From the NCBI RefSeq assembly GCF_019794555.1, contig NZ_JAIMEP010000021.1:1-33399 (forward strand): a DNA stretch of 33,399 nt, read 5' to 3'. A program made the position numbers and the translations under genes. Every line of letters starts with the position of its first letter. Positions within the stretch are counted from its first letter, which is position 1. Below are positions 14,820 through 24,580 of this stretch, piece after piece. The DNA is from Streptococcus suis (GTDB lineage Bacteria; Bacillota; Bacilli; Lactobacillales; Streptococcaceae). Under the pieces are notes generated by a model. That model did no database searches, had not been told where the DNA came from, and was given only the letters and a program-made list of their open reading frames with translations.

Positions 14820-15950
14820 ATGAATTCGAAATTGAAAGAGCAGTTGATTTTGCTCATTTTTTCTGGGCTGGTCTTATTAACAGTTTTAAATTGGTCAACC
14901 GTTTATAGCGGAATCTTAACGGTACTTGGGAGCATGAACTCACTTCTTATTGGTGGACTTCTTGCCTTTATATTAAATGTGCCAATGAAAAAAATAGAGG
15001 ACTTGATTGAAAAAGTTTCTTTCTTAAAAAAATCCAAGCGAGCTCTTGCCATCTTGGGTGTCCTCATTGCGTTCATCTTAATCGTCACTGGACTGGTTCT
15101 TATTGTTCTACCAACGCTTGTAACAACTGTATCGGAATTAGTTTCCGTTAGCAGTACAGCCGTTCCAAAATCAATCAATGCTTTAACATCATTTTTACAG
15201 TCTTATGGCCTGTTATCTGGTCAGATTGGCGAACAAGTTACGAGTCTATTGGATCAATTGAAGAATTTGACCTTTGTATCCAGCCTCGTGACGCCGATAC
15301 TTTCTGGACTCGTCTCAAATGTGACAGGGATTTTCTCGAATACAATGACGTTAGTCATGGCTTTCTTCTTTACCTTAGCCATTTTGGGTAGCAAGGAACA
15401 CTTACTATCTATGACACAAAAATTATTACAAGCTATCCTACCGGCAAAAGCTGTCAAGGTAGTCAATTATATTGGAGAAGTGATTATTGATACCTACGAT
15501 CGATTCTTGATGAGTCAGATTGTCGAAGCGTGTATCATCGGAGTTTTGGTATTTGTAAGTTACTCTGCTTCAGGAATCCCTTATGCAAGCATGGCTGGGA
15601 TCTTAGCAGGTGTATTGTCCTTTGTACCCTATATTGGTCCATTTACAGCATGTCTAATCAGCGCTCTCTTTGTTGCTGTTCAAAATCCATTGCTGGCTCT
15701 GTGGTCTATTGTACTCTTCCAAATTATACAATTAATTGAAGGAAATGTGATCTACCCCCGTGTTGTCGGGCAGTCTGTAGGACTTCCTACTGTATTTACT
15801 TTGGCAGCAGCATTGATAGGTGGTAATTTATTTGGTCTGTTAGGTATGGTCTTCTTCACACCGATCTTTGCAGTTGTTTATCGATTGGTAAAAGAATGGG
15901 TATATAGTCGACTAAAATCAAAAAATCAGATTTTGAAGGAAAGTGAATAA
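14820..15950 (+). CDS. AI-2E family (PerM/YtvI-like) membrane protein
   Basis: The 376-residue polytopic protein has paired N-terminal helices (about 8-50), a helix at 75-97, a soluble amphipathic region (TVSELVSVSSTAVPKSINAL...), then a cluster of helices with GIPYASMAGILAGVLSFVPYIGPF and QLIEGNVIYPRVVGQSVGLP near the end. These are hallmarks of the AI-2E/UPF0118 family. Members have been proposed as autoinducer-2 exporters or Na+/H+ antiporters; which applies here cannot be told from sequence. AAGGAG precedes the ATG. It follows the RitR-like gene after a terminator, so it is probably transcribed alone. Confidence 0.87.
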   Translation: MNSKLKEQLILLIFSGLVLLTVLNWSTVYSGILTVLGSMNSLLIGGLLAFILNVPMKKIEDLIEKVSFLKKSKRALAILGVLIAFILIVTGLVLIVLPTLVTTVSELVSVSSTAVPKSINALTSFLQSYGLLSGQIGEQVTSLLDQLKNLTFVSSLVTPILSGLVSNVTGIFSNTMTLVMAFFFTLAILGSKEHLLSMTQKLLQAILPAKAVKVVNYIGEVIIDTYDRFLMSQIVEACIIGVLVFVSYSASGIPYASMAGILAGVLSFVPYIGPFTACLISALFVAVQNPLLALWSIVLFQIIQLIEGNVIYPRVVGQSVGLPTVFTLAAALIGGNLFGLLGMVFFTPIFAVVYRLVKEWVYSRLKSKNQILKESE

Positions 15951-15980
15951 ATACGCTTTCTTTTGTTTTTGTTCAAATTA

Positions 15981-15989
15981 TGCTATACT
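15981..15989 (+). promoter_or_regulatory. Promoter of the nrdR-dnaB-dnaI operon
   Basis: TGCTATACT is an extended -10 (TG, C, TATACT) 32 bases before the nrdR ATG; a T-rich -35 (TTTTGT, 15961-15966) lies 17 bases upstream. Confidence 0.6.
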
Positions 15990-16020
15990 GAGATGATAAA
16001 GTTTTTGTAGGAGAGTGAGT

Positions 16021-16512
16021 ATGCGTTGTCCAAAATGTCATAGTTTAAAATCAAGTGTAATAGACAGCCGTCAAGCTGAAGATGGCAACACAATTCGTCG
16101 TCGTCGCTCATGTGACCAATGTGGTCAACGTTTTACCACATATGAACGGATTGAGGAAAAAACCTTAGTTGTTGTTAAAAAAGATGGTACCAGAGAACAA
16201 TTTTCTCGCGAAAAAATCTTTAATGGAATCATTCGTTCTGCCCAAAAGCGTCCTGTATCAACCAGTGACATAGACGAAGTGGTTAACCGCGTAGAACAAA
16301 AGGTCCGCTCAATTAGTGATGCTGAAATTGAAAGTGACGTAATTGGTAATTTTGTGATGGAAGAATTGGTTGAATTAGATGAAATTACCTATGTACGTTT
16401 TGCTTCAGTCTATCGTTCGTTCAAGGATGTTGGCGAATTAGAAAATCTGCTCAAACAAATGATTTCGAAAGGGAGCAAGGTAAAAACGGGAATAAAAGAT
16501 GAAGCCAAATGA
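16021..16512 (+). CDS. nrdR: Transcriptional repressor NrdR
   Basis: NrdR represses ribonucleotide reductase genes when its ATP-cone binds dATP. The 163-residue protein has the N-terminal zinc ribbon (C3-P-K-C6 and C31-D-Q-C34) with the RRRRS basic stretch between, followed by an ATP-cone domain (about 46-136, [21 protein letters not shown]). I chose the ATG at 16021 (MRCPKC, the family-typical start) rather than the in-frame GTG six bases earlier; AGGAG lies seven bases upstream. Its 3' end overlaps dnaB by 14 bases; the nrdR-dnaB-dnaI order is common in Firmicutes. NrdR boxes of its targets are not in this window. Confidence 0.95.
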   Translation: MRCPKCHSLKSSVIDSRQAEDGNTIRRRRSCDQCGQRFTTYERIEEKTLVVVKKDGTREQFSREKIFNGIIRSAQKRPVSTSDIDEVVNRVEQKVRSISDAEIESDVIGNFVMEELVELDEITYVRFASVYRSFKDVGELENLLKQMISKGSKVKTGIKDEAK

Positions 16513-17650
16513 TTTATTTACCTATATAAAAACAAATGCCTTCAGTCCAGATGTTGTCAGTTTGAGTCAATGTTACCAACCCATCATTGGGTTTGATGCT
16601 TTAGCGCTTTATTATTACTTTTATAGTTTTTCCGACCAGGGGCAAGGACGTTTTAAATGGGCTTCGATTCTCAACCATATGGATTTTGGTATGAATCGAC
16701 TGGAAAAGGCCTTAGATGTCTTGACAGCCATGGAGCTTTTGGAACTCTATCGTGCGGATGAGTTGACTGGAATAGCTGTACAGGCTCCTTTAACTGTAAA
16801 AAACTTTTTAGCCAAGCCCTTGTATAAGAATTTGTTGGCTAAAAAGATTGGTGAAGCTAGTGTGGATAGCTTACTTGTCCATATTCCAAAACAGGAACAA
16901 AATATTTCCAAAAATTTTTCACAAGTGTTTACAATGGATGGACAGGTTCCTCTTACTTTTGAATCCAATCGTGATTTTGATTGGTCAGCATTTAAAGCTC
17001 TGATGGCTAAAGATAAACTGTATTTTCAAGATGAAACTGAGGATATTATCGCACTAAGTTACATAGCAGAGCAGGCAGGTTGGACCTGGTTGGAAACCTA
17101 TCGTCAGGCTAAAATAACAGCTATTGGACATACGATCTCAACTAAACGATTGCAGCAGTCACGTCAGTCATTGCCAAAAGAAAAAAACGACCTCACTGGC
17201 CAGGAAAGAGCTATTGTTCGGGAGGCAAAATCGAAATCCAGTCTTGTATTTCTATCTATTTTAAAGGATCAGCGCAAGGCAACTATAACCATGGCTGAGC
17301 GGAAATGCTTAACGGATTTGGCAAACATAGGGTTGCTTGATGAGGTGATTAATATCTTAATTCTCTATACTTTCAATAAGGTTGACTCTGCCAATCTCAA
17401 TGAAAAGTATGCAATGAAGCTTGGAAATGATTTTTCTTACAAGGGAATTGGCAGTGCAGAGGCAGCTGTTCTTTACCTAAGAGAGTTAAAGACAGGTCAA
17501 GCTATCACCAAGCTGAGCCAGCCACAGAAAAGCAATGTACCTGAGTGGAGTAAGGAAGAGGTTGTCATGGATAACAGTCCTGAAGCTCAGGCAAGAATGG
17601 AAGCACTTAGGAAACGAATGTTAGAAAACGAAAGTAAGGGAGGTAGCTGA
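16499..17650 (+). CDS. dnaB: Replication initiation and membrane attachment protein DnaB (DnaD-like)
   Basis: Gram-positive DnaB (not the replicative helicase) works with DnaD and DnaI to load the helicase at oriC. The 383-residue protein has an N-terminal winged-helix DDBH1-like region ([21 protein letters not shown]) and a C-terminal DnaD/DDBH2-like helical domain ([22 protein letters not shown], then [14 protein letters not shown]), ending in an acidic/basic tail. It starts inside nrdR and its TGA shares one base with the dnaI ATG, so the three genes are translationally coupled. Confidence 0.9.
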   Translation: MKPNDLFTYIKTNAFSPDVVSLSQCYQPIIGFDALALYYYFYSFSDQGQGRFKWASILNHMDFGMNRLEKALDVLTAMELLELYRADELTGIAVQAPLTVKNFLAKPLYKNLLAKKIGEASVDSLLVHIPKQEQNISKNFSQVFTMDGQVPLTFESNRDFDWSAFKALMAKDKLYFQDETEDIIALSYIAEQAGWTWLETYRQAKITAIGHTISTKRLQQSRQSLPKEKNDLTGQERAIVREAKSKSSLVFLSILKDQRKATITMAERKCLTDLANIGLLDEVINILILYTFNKVDSANLNEKYAMKLGNDFSYKGIGSAEAAVLYLRELKTGQAITKLSQPQKSNVPEWSKEEVVMDNSPEAQARMEALRKRMLENESKGGS

Positions 17651-18549
17651 TGAAATCAGTTCAAGACAGGTTGTCGCAGGCAGCCAATCCAAGTCCAAAA
17701 TCTTATCAGCAACTCTATCAGGAGATAGTGAGTGATCCTGAAGTTGCTGCTTTTATCAAAAAAGAAGGTTTGACTCAGCAGGAAATCACCCTCTCCATTT
17801 CTAAGTTTTTGGAATATATCAGTCAGCGTGAACTCTTTGCCAAACAGGATGAATCCTATATTGCTAAGGGGTATCAACCTGTTTTGGTTATGAATGAGGG
17901 CTATGCGGATGTTTCCTATCTTGAAACAGAGGAATTGGTCGAATACCGTCGTTTGGAAGCTATCAAGAACCGCATTCAGCTCATCAATATGCCTCAGGCT
18001 CTCAAAAAAGTTACAGGTGAGGACTTGGATTTTACAGATATTAATCGTGAAGAAGTTTATGATGCCATTGCTACTTTTGTTAAGAATTTTGAAGAACAGC
18101 CAAAAGGTCTTTATATATATGGTAATTTCGGGATTGGAAAAAGTTATTTGATGGCTTACTTGGCTCACCGTTTATCAACCATTCACCACCTCTCTACCAC
18201 CATGCTCCATTATCCAACCTTTGTTGTCGATATAAAAAATGCCATCAAAGATGGTTCTGTCAAGGAGCGTATTGATGAAATCAAGATGGCTCAGGTCTTG
18301 GTGCTAGATGACATCGGAGCGGAGCAACATAGTCCTTGGGTACGTGACGATGTGCTGCAGGTCATTCTTCAATATCGTATGCAGGAAAATCTGCCGACCT
18401 TCTTTACCTCCAATTTCTCCTTTGATGATTTGGAACGTCATTTCGCATCTGGCAAGTCTGGTGATGAGACCTGGCAGGCCAAACGGGTCATGGAGCGGAT
18501 TCGCTATCTAGCACGCGATTTGCATTTGAAAGGAAATAACCGCCGATGA
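17650..18549 (+). CDS. dnaI: Primosomal protein DnaI (helicase loader)
   Basis: DnaI is the AAA+ ATPase that loads the hexameric replicative helicase (DnaC in Gram-positives). The 299-residue protein has the N-terminal helicase-binding domain (1-110), then the AAA+ core with Walker A GNFGIGKS (158-165), Walker B VLVLDDIGAE (216-224), sensor 1 region TFFTSNFS and an arginine near RVMERIR. The start overlaps the dnaB stop (TGATG) and the end overlaps the next gene by four bases (ATGA). Confidence 0.95.
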   Translation: MKSVQDRLSQAANPSPKSYQQLYQEIVSDPEVAAFIKKEGLTQQEITLSISKFLEYISQRELFAKQDESYIAKGYQPVLVMNEGYADVSYLETEELVEYRRLEAIKNRIQLINMPQALKKVTGEDLDFTDINREEVYDAIATFVKNFEEQPKGLYIYGNFGIGKSYLMAYLAHRLSTIHHLSTTMLHYPTFVVDIKNAIKDGSVKERIDEIKMAQVLVLDDIGAEQHSPWVRDDVLQVILQYRMQENLPTFFTSNFSFDDLERHFASGKSGDETWQAKRVMERIRYLARDLHLKGNNRR

Positions 18550-19259
18550 ATGAAACCATTGATTTGATGCTGAACCATACTTCCGTCCGTCGTTTTACGG
18601 AGGAGCCTCTTGTAGCAGAAGATCTTGAAGCAATCATCGCAGCTGGGCGAGCGGCCTCTAGCTGGAAAAATTTTCAGTCCTATTCCATTGTTGTCGTCCA
18701 AACAGAAGCGAAAAAACAAGCACTATATGACTTGGTACCACAGCCTGCCATTCTTCAAGCTCAGGCAATTCTTGTTTTTGTGGGGGACCACTATCGTGCC
18801 AGAAAGGCGGCGGAGCTTCATGGTTCAGACTTTGATGCCAAAGGACCAGAGAATCTCCTGATTTCATCAGTTGATGCTTCCTTGGCCGGTCAAAATACCT
18901 TATTAGCGGCAGAAAGCTTGGGCTACGGCGGAGTGTTTATTGGACTGATTCGCCATAAGGCTTTGGCAATAGCAGAGCTGTTCAATTTGCCGGATTATAC
19001 CTATCCCATTTTCTGTATTGCTCTAGGGCGGCCTGCTCAACATCATCCAGTTAAACCACGTTTGGCAAACGAAGCCATTGTTTTCCATGAAGAATATGTG
19101 GAACAAGGCGTAGAAGCAATTGAATCATATGACCTAGTACAGACTGAATATGCAGGAGCTCGCCAAAAAGAAACCTGGTCTGAGCGCCTAGTTGCTCAAT
19201 TTGGTCAGCCAGAGCAACCTGAAACGAGGGCTGTGTTAGAAAAAAATAAACTATTGTAA
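18546..19259 (+). CDS. NADPH-dependent nitroreductase/flavin reductase (NfsA/Frp-like)
   Basis: The 237-residue protein belongs to the nitroreductase superfamily, FMN-dependent: HTSVRRFTEEPL at the start, AAGRAASSWKNFQSYSIVVV (FMN and dimer contacts), AAESLGYGGVFIGLIRHK and FCIALGRPAQHHPVKPRL. The layout matches NfrA/NfsA-type NADPH oxidoreductases, which reduce flavins, nitro compounds or disulphides; the physiological substrate is unknown. It is coupled to dnaI by a four-base overlap, which is operon packing rather than a clear functional link. Confidence 0.88.
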   Translation: MNETIDLMLNHTSVRRFTEEPLVAEDLEAIIAAGRAASSWKNFQSYSIVVVQTEAKKQALYDLVPQPAILQAQAILVFVGDHYRARKAAELHGSDFDAKGPENLLISSVDASLAGQNTLLAAESLGYGGVFIGLIRHKALAIAELFNLPDYTYPIFCIALGRPAQHHPVKPRLANEAIVFHEEYVEQGVEAIESYDLVQTEYAGARQKETWSERLVAQFGQPEQPETRAVLEKNKLL

Positions 19260-19277
19260 ACTAGAAGAGGAGGAGCT

Positions 19278-20588
19278 ATGGCTCTACCAACTATTGCCAT
19301 CGTTGGACGTCCCAACGTTGGTAAATCAACCTTATTTAACCGTATTGCGGGGGAACGCATTTCTATCGTAGAAGATGTGGAAGGTGTGACCCGTGACCGT
19401 ATTTATGCTACTGGTGAGTGGCTGAATCGTAAGTTTTCCTTGATTGATACAGGTGGTATTGATGATGTGGATGCACCTTTCATGGAACAAATCAAACATC
19501 AGGCTGAGATTGCCATGGATGAAGCAGATGTCATCGTCTTTGTTGTATCAGGCAAAGAAGGTGTGACAGATGCAGATGAGTATGTATCTCGTATCCTTTA
19601 TAAGACAAACAAACCAGTTATTTTGGTTGTCAACAAGGTCGATAACCCTGAAATGCGTAATGACATCTACGATTTCTATTCACTCGGTCTTGGAGATCCT
19701 TATCCAGTATCTTCTGTTCACGGTATTGGAACAGGGGATGTCTTGGATGCCATCATTGAAAACCTACCAGCTCAGGAAGCAGAAGAAAATCCAGATATTA
19801 TCAAGTTCAGCTTGATTGGTCGTCCCAATGTTGGTAAATCCAGCTTGATTAATGCTATTTTGGGTGAAGAGCGCGTGATTGCTTCTCCAGTAGCTGGAAC
19901 GACTCGTGATGCCATTGATACACACTTTACAGACCCAGAAGGTCAAGAATTTACCATGATTGATACCGCAGGGATGCGCAAGTCTGGTAAGGTCTATGAA
20001 AATACCGAGAAATACTCTGTTATGCGTGCCATGCGTGCCATTGAACGCTCGGATGTTATACTCATGGTCATCAATGCTGAAGAGGGTATTCGTGAGTATG
20101 ACAAACGCATCGCAGGTTTTGCCCATGAAGCTGGCAAGGGAATGATTATCGTGGTCAACAAGTGGGATACGCTTGAAAAAGACAACCATACCATGAAGCA
20201 GTGGGAAGACGACATACGTGACCAATTCCAATACTTGTCCTATGCACCGATTATCTTTGTATCGGCTTTAACTAAACAACGTTTGAATAAGTTGCCTGAG
20301 ATGATTAAAGCCATTAGTGAAAGCCAGAATACCCGTATTCCATCGGCTGTTCTCAACGATGTCATCATGGATGCTATTGCTATCAATCCAACACCGACTG
20401 ATAAGGGTAAACGCCTCAAGATTTTCTACGCGACACAAGTTGCGACCAAGCCACCGACATTTGTGGTCTTTGTCAATGAAGAAGAACTCATGCACTTCTC
20501 CTATATGCGTTTCTTGGAAAATCAAATCCGTAAGGCCTTTGTCTTTGAAGGAACACCGATTCATTTGATTGCACGGAAACGGAAATAA
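19278..20588 (+). CDS. der: Ribosome biogenesis GTPase Der (EngA)
   Basis: Der is an essential double GTPase that matures the 50S subunit. The 436-residue protein has two G domains: G1 GRPNVGKS at 10-17 with DTGG and NKVD, and G1 GRPNVGKS at 181-188 with DTAG and NKWD, followed by a KH-like C-terminal domain with [12 protein letters not shown] at the very end. The length is standard for the family. AGAGGAGGAGCT before the ATG is a strong ribosome site. It starts 18 bases after the nitroreductase gene and is followed by a clear terminator. Confidence 0.97.
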   Translation: MALPTIAIVGRPNVGKSTLFNRIAGERISIVEDVEGVTRDRIYATGEWLNRKFSLIDTGGIDDVDAPFMEQIKHQAEIAMDEADVIVFVVSGKEGVTDADEYVSRILYKTNKPVILVVNKVDNPEMRNDIYDFYSLGLGDPYPVSSVHGIGTGDVLDAIIENLPAQEAEENPDIIKFSLIGRPNVGKSSLINAILGEERVIASPVAGTTRDAIDTHFTDPEGQEFTMIDTAGMRKSGKVYENTEKYSVMRAMRAIERSDVILMVINAEEGIREYDKRIAGFAHEAGKGMIIVVNKWDTLEKDNHTMKQWEDDIRDQFQYLSYAPIIFVSALTKQRLNKLPEMIKAISESQNTRIPSAVLNDVIMDAIAINPTPTDKGKRLKIFYATQVATKPPTFVVFVNEEELMHFSYMRFLENQIRKAFVFEGTPIHLIARKRK

Positions 20589-20607
20589 AGAGGGTAACCT
20601 CTTTTTT
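20587..20607 (+). terminator. Terminator after der
   Basis: AAAGAGG-GTAA-CCTCTTT (20587-20604) is a 7-bp stem with tetraloop followed by a T run. It begins within the der stop codon region. Confidence 0.8.
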
Positions 20608-20609
20608 CT

Positions 20610-20637
20610 TTGCAAGCATTTACAAATATGCTAGAAT
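20610..20637 (+). promoter_or_regulatory. Promoter of the small membrane protein pair
   Basis: TTGCAA (20610-20615), a 16-base spacer and TAGAAT (20632-20637, with TGC before it, an extended -10) fit a sigma-A promoter 19 bases before the ATG at 20657. Confidence 0.65.
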
Positions 20638-20656
20638 GAAAGTAGGAGGAATTTGT

Positions 20657-20986
20657 ATGATATCAATTCCAATATGGCGATTATTCTTTCTATTGCTTTC
20701 GATCTTGGCCTTCTATTTCATTTTCTATGAAGATAGTCAGTATAAACCATTCGGTTTTCGTTATTGGCTGGGTCTGGTAGCCTGTCTTTGGGTTGCTTTT
20801 GCGACCTTGATTTCCTATTTTATTGCTTTTACATGTGGTTCCACCATGGTCTATAATCGATTTGAACAGCCTACGGTTTTGCTTTTCATCTTCTTTTTGT
20901 TATGTGCAATTGGCCTTAGCTTCCTATCCCTACATGCGATTAAAACCCTCATCCGACGAACCAAATATTATCGACAGGCTAGATAG
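20657..20986 (+). CDS. Small membrane protein with PFGFRYWLG motif
   Basis: The 109-residue protein starts MISIPIWRLFFLLLS; I chose the ATG at 20657 because AGGAGGA lies eight bases upstream, while the longer frame from 20636 starts in the promoter -10. Three hydrophobic segments are visible (about 6-22, 38-60 and 75-93) and a basic C terminus (RRTKYYRQAR). The motif PFGFRYWLG after the first helix recurs in the next reading frame, so the two are duplicates. I do not recognise a family or function. Confidence 0.72.
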   Translation: MISIPIWRLFFLLLSILAFYFIFYEDSQYKPFGFRYWLGLVACLWVAFATLISYFIAFTCGSTMVYNRFEQPTVLLFIFFLLCAIGLSFLSLHAIKTLIRRTKYYRQAR

Positions 20987-20996
20987 GAAGGCTAGT

Positions 20997-21304
20997 ATGG
21001 ATTTTTTGGTGAGTTGCTAGTTGAGTTTTTGACTGGGCTAGCAGACTTCGATGAAAGGAAACACCCTCCCTTTGGATTTCGCTATTGGCTAGGTTGGTTA
21101 GGAGTTCTGATTCATGTCTTACCCTTTGCCTTGCTTACTTGTGTGACCGTCTTCTTTTTCATATTTTTCTTGGAAGGAAAAGGCTTGATTCACGGAGTAG
21201 TGGCAATTGTTTTCTTGTTGTTTGCTCTATTTTGGCTTTGGAAAAGCGGAAAAATAATCTTGAAAATGTGGCAAGCAACGATTTATTATTTAGCTATTCA
21301 TTAG
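20997..21304 (+). pseudogene. Paralogue of the preceding membrane protein, probably frameshifted in a T tract
   Basis: A reading frame encoding VEFLTGLADFDERKHPPFGFRYWLGWLG... and two further hydrophobic helices ends at 21304, but it has no good start: only TTG 21014 without a proper ribosome site. A well-placed ATG at 20997 (GGAAGG upstream) is in another frame and stops after seven codons (MDFLVSC). Adding one T to the T6 run at 21002-21007 joins the two frames into MDFFGELLVEFLTGL. So this is either a decayed gene or a frame that is switched by the homopolymer. The PFGFRYWLG motif shows common origin with the gene before it. An artefact of sequencing cannot be excluded. Confidence 0.62.
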
Positions 21305-21306
21305 AG

Positions 21307-21334
21307 ACATCAGATTTACAGCTGGTGTTTTTTT
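21307..21334 (+). terminator. Terminator after the membrane protein pair
   Basis: ACATCAG (21307-21313) pairs with CTGGTGT (21322-21328, one G-U), followed by a T7 run. Confidence 0.7.
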
Positions 21335-21366
21335 GATACCTAGTCGGAGAAGATTCCCTAAAAATC

Positions 21367-21375
21367 TGCTATAAT
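21367..21375 (+). promoter_or_regulatory. Extended -10 promoter of the SNF2 helicase gene
   Basis: TGCTATAAT has a perfect -10 with extended TG; the -35 is poor. It lies 45 bases before the ATG. Confidence 0.6.
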
Positions 21376-21419
21376 GGAATGATAAAGATTTGTTTTATGA
21401 AATGAGTAAAGGAGCTTGA

Positions 21420-24400
21420 ATGGGTCGTATGATGCCGGGGCGGATTCGCCAAGAAGGAATTGATTTATACGAGGCTGGACAATTGATAGTTCTTCAAAGT
21501 AAGAATGGCAAAATGGAGCTTGATATTGCCGGAGAACACTTTGTGTATGGAGATGAGGATAGTGATCTACAATGTAGCTGTCAATTATTTCAGAGCAAGG
21601 GTTATTGCCAACATTTAGCTGCCACGGAGTATTTCTTGAAAAATGATGCGTCGGGCAAGGATTTAAGTCAATCCATGAAAGAAGAGGGCGATGAACAGAA
21701 AGAAACCGTTCGTCGGACCTATTTTGGTGGTCTGTTTTTAGATGAGATTCTTCGTCCAAAGCCAGAAATGGGGATTAAGTATCAGTTATCTGTGGAAGGA
21801 AGTTTGTTGCCTTTTGATCGTCAGATTGATTGGACTTTGAAGATTTCCCGTCTGCCAGATAGTCGTTCCTATATTGTAAGAGATATTGGTGCATTTTTGC
21901 GTCTGGTAAAGGTTAATGGTTATTACCAAATTGGGAAAAATTACTATGAGCTGGTTGCGTTTGAAAATTTTGATGAGCCGAGTCAGGCTTTATTAGAATT
22001 TCTATGGAATTTGGTACCTGAGAAAGTTGGATTGGACTCAGATATTCTCATACATTTTGGAAGACATTTTCGCTTACCTCAGGCCTATTTTGAAGAGGGG
22101 CTGGAATTGTTGGGTCAACTGGAACAATTCACTTTTTCCTATCAGAGCCAGACCTATCATTCCTTGCTTATTTTTCCTTTGTCGAAAGAGGCAGGATTGT
22201 TTCGTTTTGAGGTCACTGTACACACGCACATGATTGAAATGGTTGTTCATGAAAAAAATTATCGAACGCTTTTCTATGGACGCTATCTTTTAGTAGATGG
22301 AATCATTTACAGTGTCGATCGCTGGCAGGAACAATTGATACGCCAAATTTCAGAACTGGTTCCTACAGAGTCTGGTCTAAAGAAAGTCCAAGTTGATTTT
22401 AGCGATCAAGATCGTTTAGCACTTAGTCTTTTGGATTTACAGACGATTGGAACAGTCAAAGCACCCAAACGGTTCATCATTCAAGATTTCACACCAGAAT
22501 TCGATATCCACATGCAATCAAATGGAAGTCTGACCTTACACTTAGTCTTGGATTTTACAGGGCGTAAGGTCAGAAGTGAAGAGGAGTTGGGTCTACTACC
22601 ATTTGCCAGTCATTTTCAACATTTAGAAGAAGTATATCAGGCCATTCAATTAGCTGGTTTTCGTGGAAAATTTTATGCACAACGTCCAGAATTGAGTCGG
22701 CAAGAACGGTATCCATTTTTCCGGCAAGAATTACCGATTTTGCAAAGAATGGGGCCGGTTCATCTATCTGAAGAACTGGAGTCTTTATTTACTGAGGCTA
22801 GACCGCGATTAGAAATCGTTCGAAATGGGTCCCTTCTAGATATTTCATTTGATTTATCGGGAGTGGACCAGAGTGAAGTTGATCAAGCAATCTCTGCATT
22901 ATTACGTCAAGAAGACTACTATACTAGTTCAAGTGGAAAAGTTTTGGTTTTTGATGAGGAAACCAAGAAAATTAGTCAAACCCTCATCAAGCTACGCGCT
23001 CAACATGGACAAGGAGGACAGATTCACCTTAATGCCTTTGCTGGTTATCAATTAGTGCAATCATTATCAGAATTTGAGCAGGTCAGATTTTCTAAGGAAT
23101 TTCAGGAAATGGCTACTTATTTAGCCCAACCGGATCGTTTTCCGATGCCTGATTTGCAGGTAAACACTTCTCTTAGGGATTATCAACAGACAGGCGTTAA
23201 ATGGCTATCCATGTTAGATACCTATGGGTTTGGTGGGATTTTGGCAGATGACATGGGGTTAGGAAAAACTTTGCAGACGATTGCATTCTTGACCAGTCGA
23301 CTAGATAAGGATTCAAAAGTTCTTATTTTGGCTCCATCTAGCTTGATTTATAACTGGTTGGAGGAGTTCAATCGCTTTGCACCAATCCTCGATGTAGCTG
23401 TAGTACATGGAATGAAAGAACAAAGAGAGCAGTTGATTGCAGCTGAACATCAGATCATCGTGACATCTTATCCGTCCTTTAGGCAGGATGTAGAGTTATA
23501 CAAGCAGGAGCGATTTGATTACCTCATTTTGGATGAGGCTCAGGTCATGAAAAACGCACAGTCAAAAATTGCTCAATTACTTCGTGAATTTGAAGTAGGG
23601 AACTGTTTTGCCTTATCTGGAACACCGATTGAAAATCACTTGACAGAATTATGGTCTATTTTTCAAATTGTGCTTCCAGGATTATTACCTGCCAAACAAG
23701 GTTTTAGTAAACTATCTACAAAAGACATTGCTCGAGCAATTCAACCATTTGTTCTGAGACGCCACAAAGAAGATGTTCTCAGAGAATTACCAGATTTAAT
23801 TGAAGTCAATGTTCTGAATGAATTAACTGATGAACAAAAGACAGTTTATTTAGCACAACTTCAACAAATGCAATCACAAGTTCTTGGTGCAACTGATGTG
23901 CAAATTAATCGAAGTAAAATCGAAATTCTGTCGGGAATCACTCGATTAAGGCAAATTTGCGATACTCCAAGCCTATTTTTGGATTCCTACAAGGGGGAAA
24001 GTGGCAAGTTAAATAGTTTGAGAGAATTATTAATTCAATTAAAAGAAGGGAATCGGCGAGTTCTTATTTTTTCTCAGTTTCGAAATATGTTAGAGCAAAT
24101 CGAGTCTCAGCTGGAAGAAATTGGATTGACATCCTATACCTTAACTGGCTCAACGCCTGCAAATCAACGACAGGAAATGACTCAAGCATTTAATGCAGGT
24201 AGCCGAGATGCCTTTCTTATTTCATTGAAAGCAGGCGGTGTTGGACTGAATTTAACAGGAGCTGATACAGTTATTTTGGTAGACTTATGGTGGAATCCAG
24301 CTGTTGAAGCACAAGCCATCAGTCGTGCCCACAGAATGGGTCAAACAGAGATGGTTGAATGTTACCGATTGATTACTCGTGGGACTATTGAAGAAAAAAT

Positions 24401-24512
24401 TCAAGAATTACAGGAAAACAAGAACAATCTTGTGAAAACTGTTTTAGATGGAAATGAGAACCGCGCTCAATTGACCGCTGAAGATATTCGTGATATTTTA
24501 GGGATTCAATAG
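21420..24512 (+). CDS. SNF2-family DNA helicase with SWIM zinc finger
   Basis: The 1030-residue protein begins with a SWIM zinc-finger (C52-S-C54, then C63-Q-H65), followed by a long bacterial SNF2-associated region (about 80-560), then the SNF2 ATPase: Walker A DDMGLGKT (K616), LDEAQ (705-708, DEAQ box), SGTPIENHLTELWS, and the helicase C domain with SLKAGGVGLNLTGADTVILVDLWWNP and ISRAHRMGQT. This is the standard layout of RapA/HelZ-like bacterial Swi2/Snf2 proteins, double-strand DNA translocases of uncertain role. AAAGGAGCTTGA is the ribosome site. It precedes an unknown gene and murC in an order that I recall from other streptococci. Confidence 0.93.
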   Translation: MGRMMPGRIRQEGIDLYEAGQLIVLQSKNGKMELDIAGEHFVYGDEDSDLQCSCQLFQSKGYCQHLAATEYFLKNDASGKDLSQSMKEEGDEQKETVRRTYFGGLFLDEILRPKPEMGIKYQLSVEGSLLPFDRQIDWTLKISRLPDSRSYIVRDIGAFLRLVKVNGYYQIGKNYYELVAFENFDEPSQALLEFLWNLVPEKVGLDSDILIHFGRHFRLPQAYFEEGLELLGQLEQFTFSYQSQTYHSLLIFPLSKEAGLFRFEVTVHTHMIEMVVHEKNYRTLFYGRYLLVDGIIYSVDRWQEQLIRQISELVPTESGLKKVQVDFSDQDRLALSLLDLQTIGTVKAPKRFIIQDFTPEFDIHMQSNGSLTLHLVLDFTGRKVRSEEELGLLPFASHFQHLEEVYQAIQLAGFRGKFYAQRPELSRQERYPFFRQELPILQRMGPVHLSEELESLFTEARPRLEIVRNGSLLDISFDLSGVDQSEVDQAISALLRQEDYYTSSSGKVLVFDEETKKISQTLIKLRAQHGQGGQIHLNAFAGYQLVQSLSEFEQVRFSKEFQEMATYLAQPDRFPMPDLQVNTSLRDYQQTGVKWLSMLDTYGFGGILADDMGLGKTLQTIAFLTSRLDKDSKVLILAPSSLIYNWLEEFNRFAPILDVAVVHGMKEQREQLIAAEHQIIVTSYPSFRQDVELYKQERFDYLILDEAQVMKNAQSKIAQLLREFEVGNCFALSGTPIENHLTELWSIFQIVLPGLLPAKQGFSKLSTKDIARAIQPFVLRRHKEDVLRELPDLIEVNVLNELTDEQKTVYLAQLQQMQSQVLGATDVQINRSKIEILSGITRLRQICDTPSLFLDSYKGESGKLNSLRELLIQLKEGNRRVLIFSQFRNMLEQIESQLEEIGLTSYTLTGSTPANQRQEMTQAFNAGSRDAFLISLKAGGVGLNLTGADTVILVDLWWNPAVEAQAISRAHRMGQTEMVECYRLITRGTIEEKIQELQENKNNLVKTVLDGNENRAQLTAEDIRDILGIQ

Positions 24513-24549
24513 GGTAACAATTACTGGATAAGGAAAAATGACAAAATTG

Positions 24550-24558
24550 TGGTATAAT
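24550..24558 (+). promoter_or_regulatory. Extended -10 promoter of the unknown gene and murC
   Basis: TGGTATAAT (TG, G, TATAAT) lies 22 bases before the ATG; no strong -35. Confidence 0.62.
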
Positions 24559-24580
24559 AAAACTTTGAAAGGAACGGCTT

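Noticed and set aside
17656..18168. 170-codon frame on the - strand inside dnaI
   Set aside because: It is fully antisense to dnaI, which has complete AAA+ motifs; no start signals.
19764..20231. 155-codon frame on the - strand inside der
   Set aside because: It is antisense to the second G domain of der and is a shadow.
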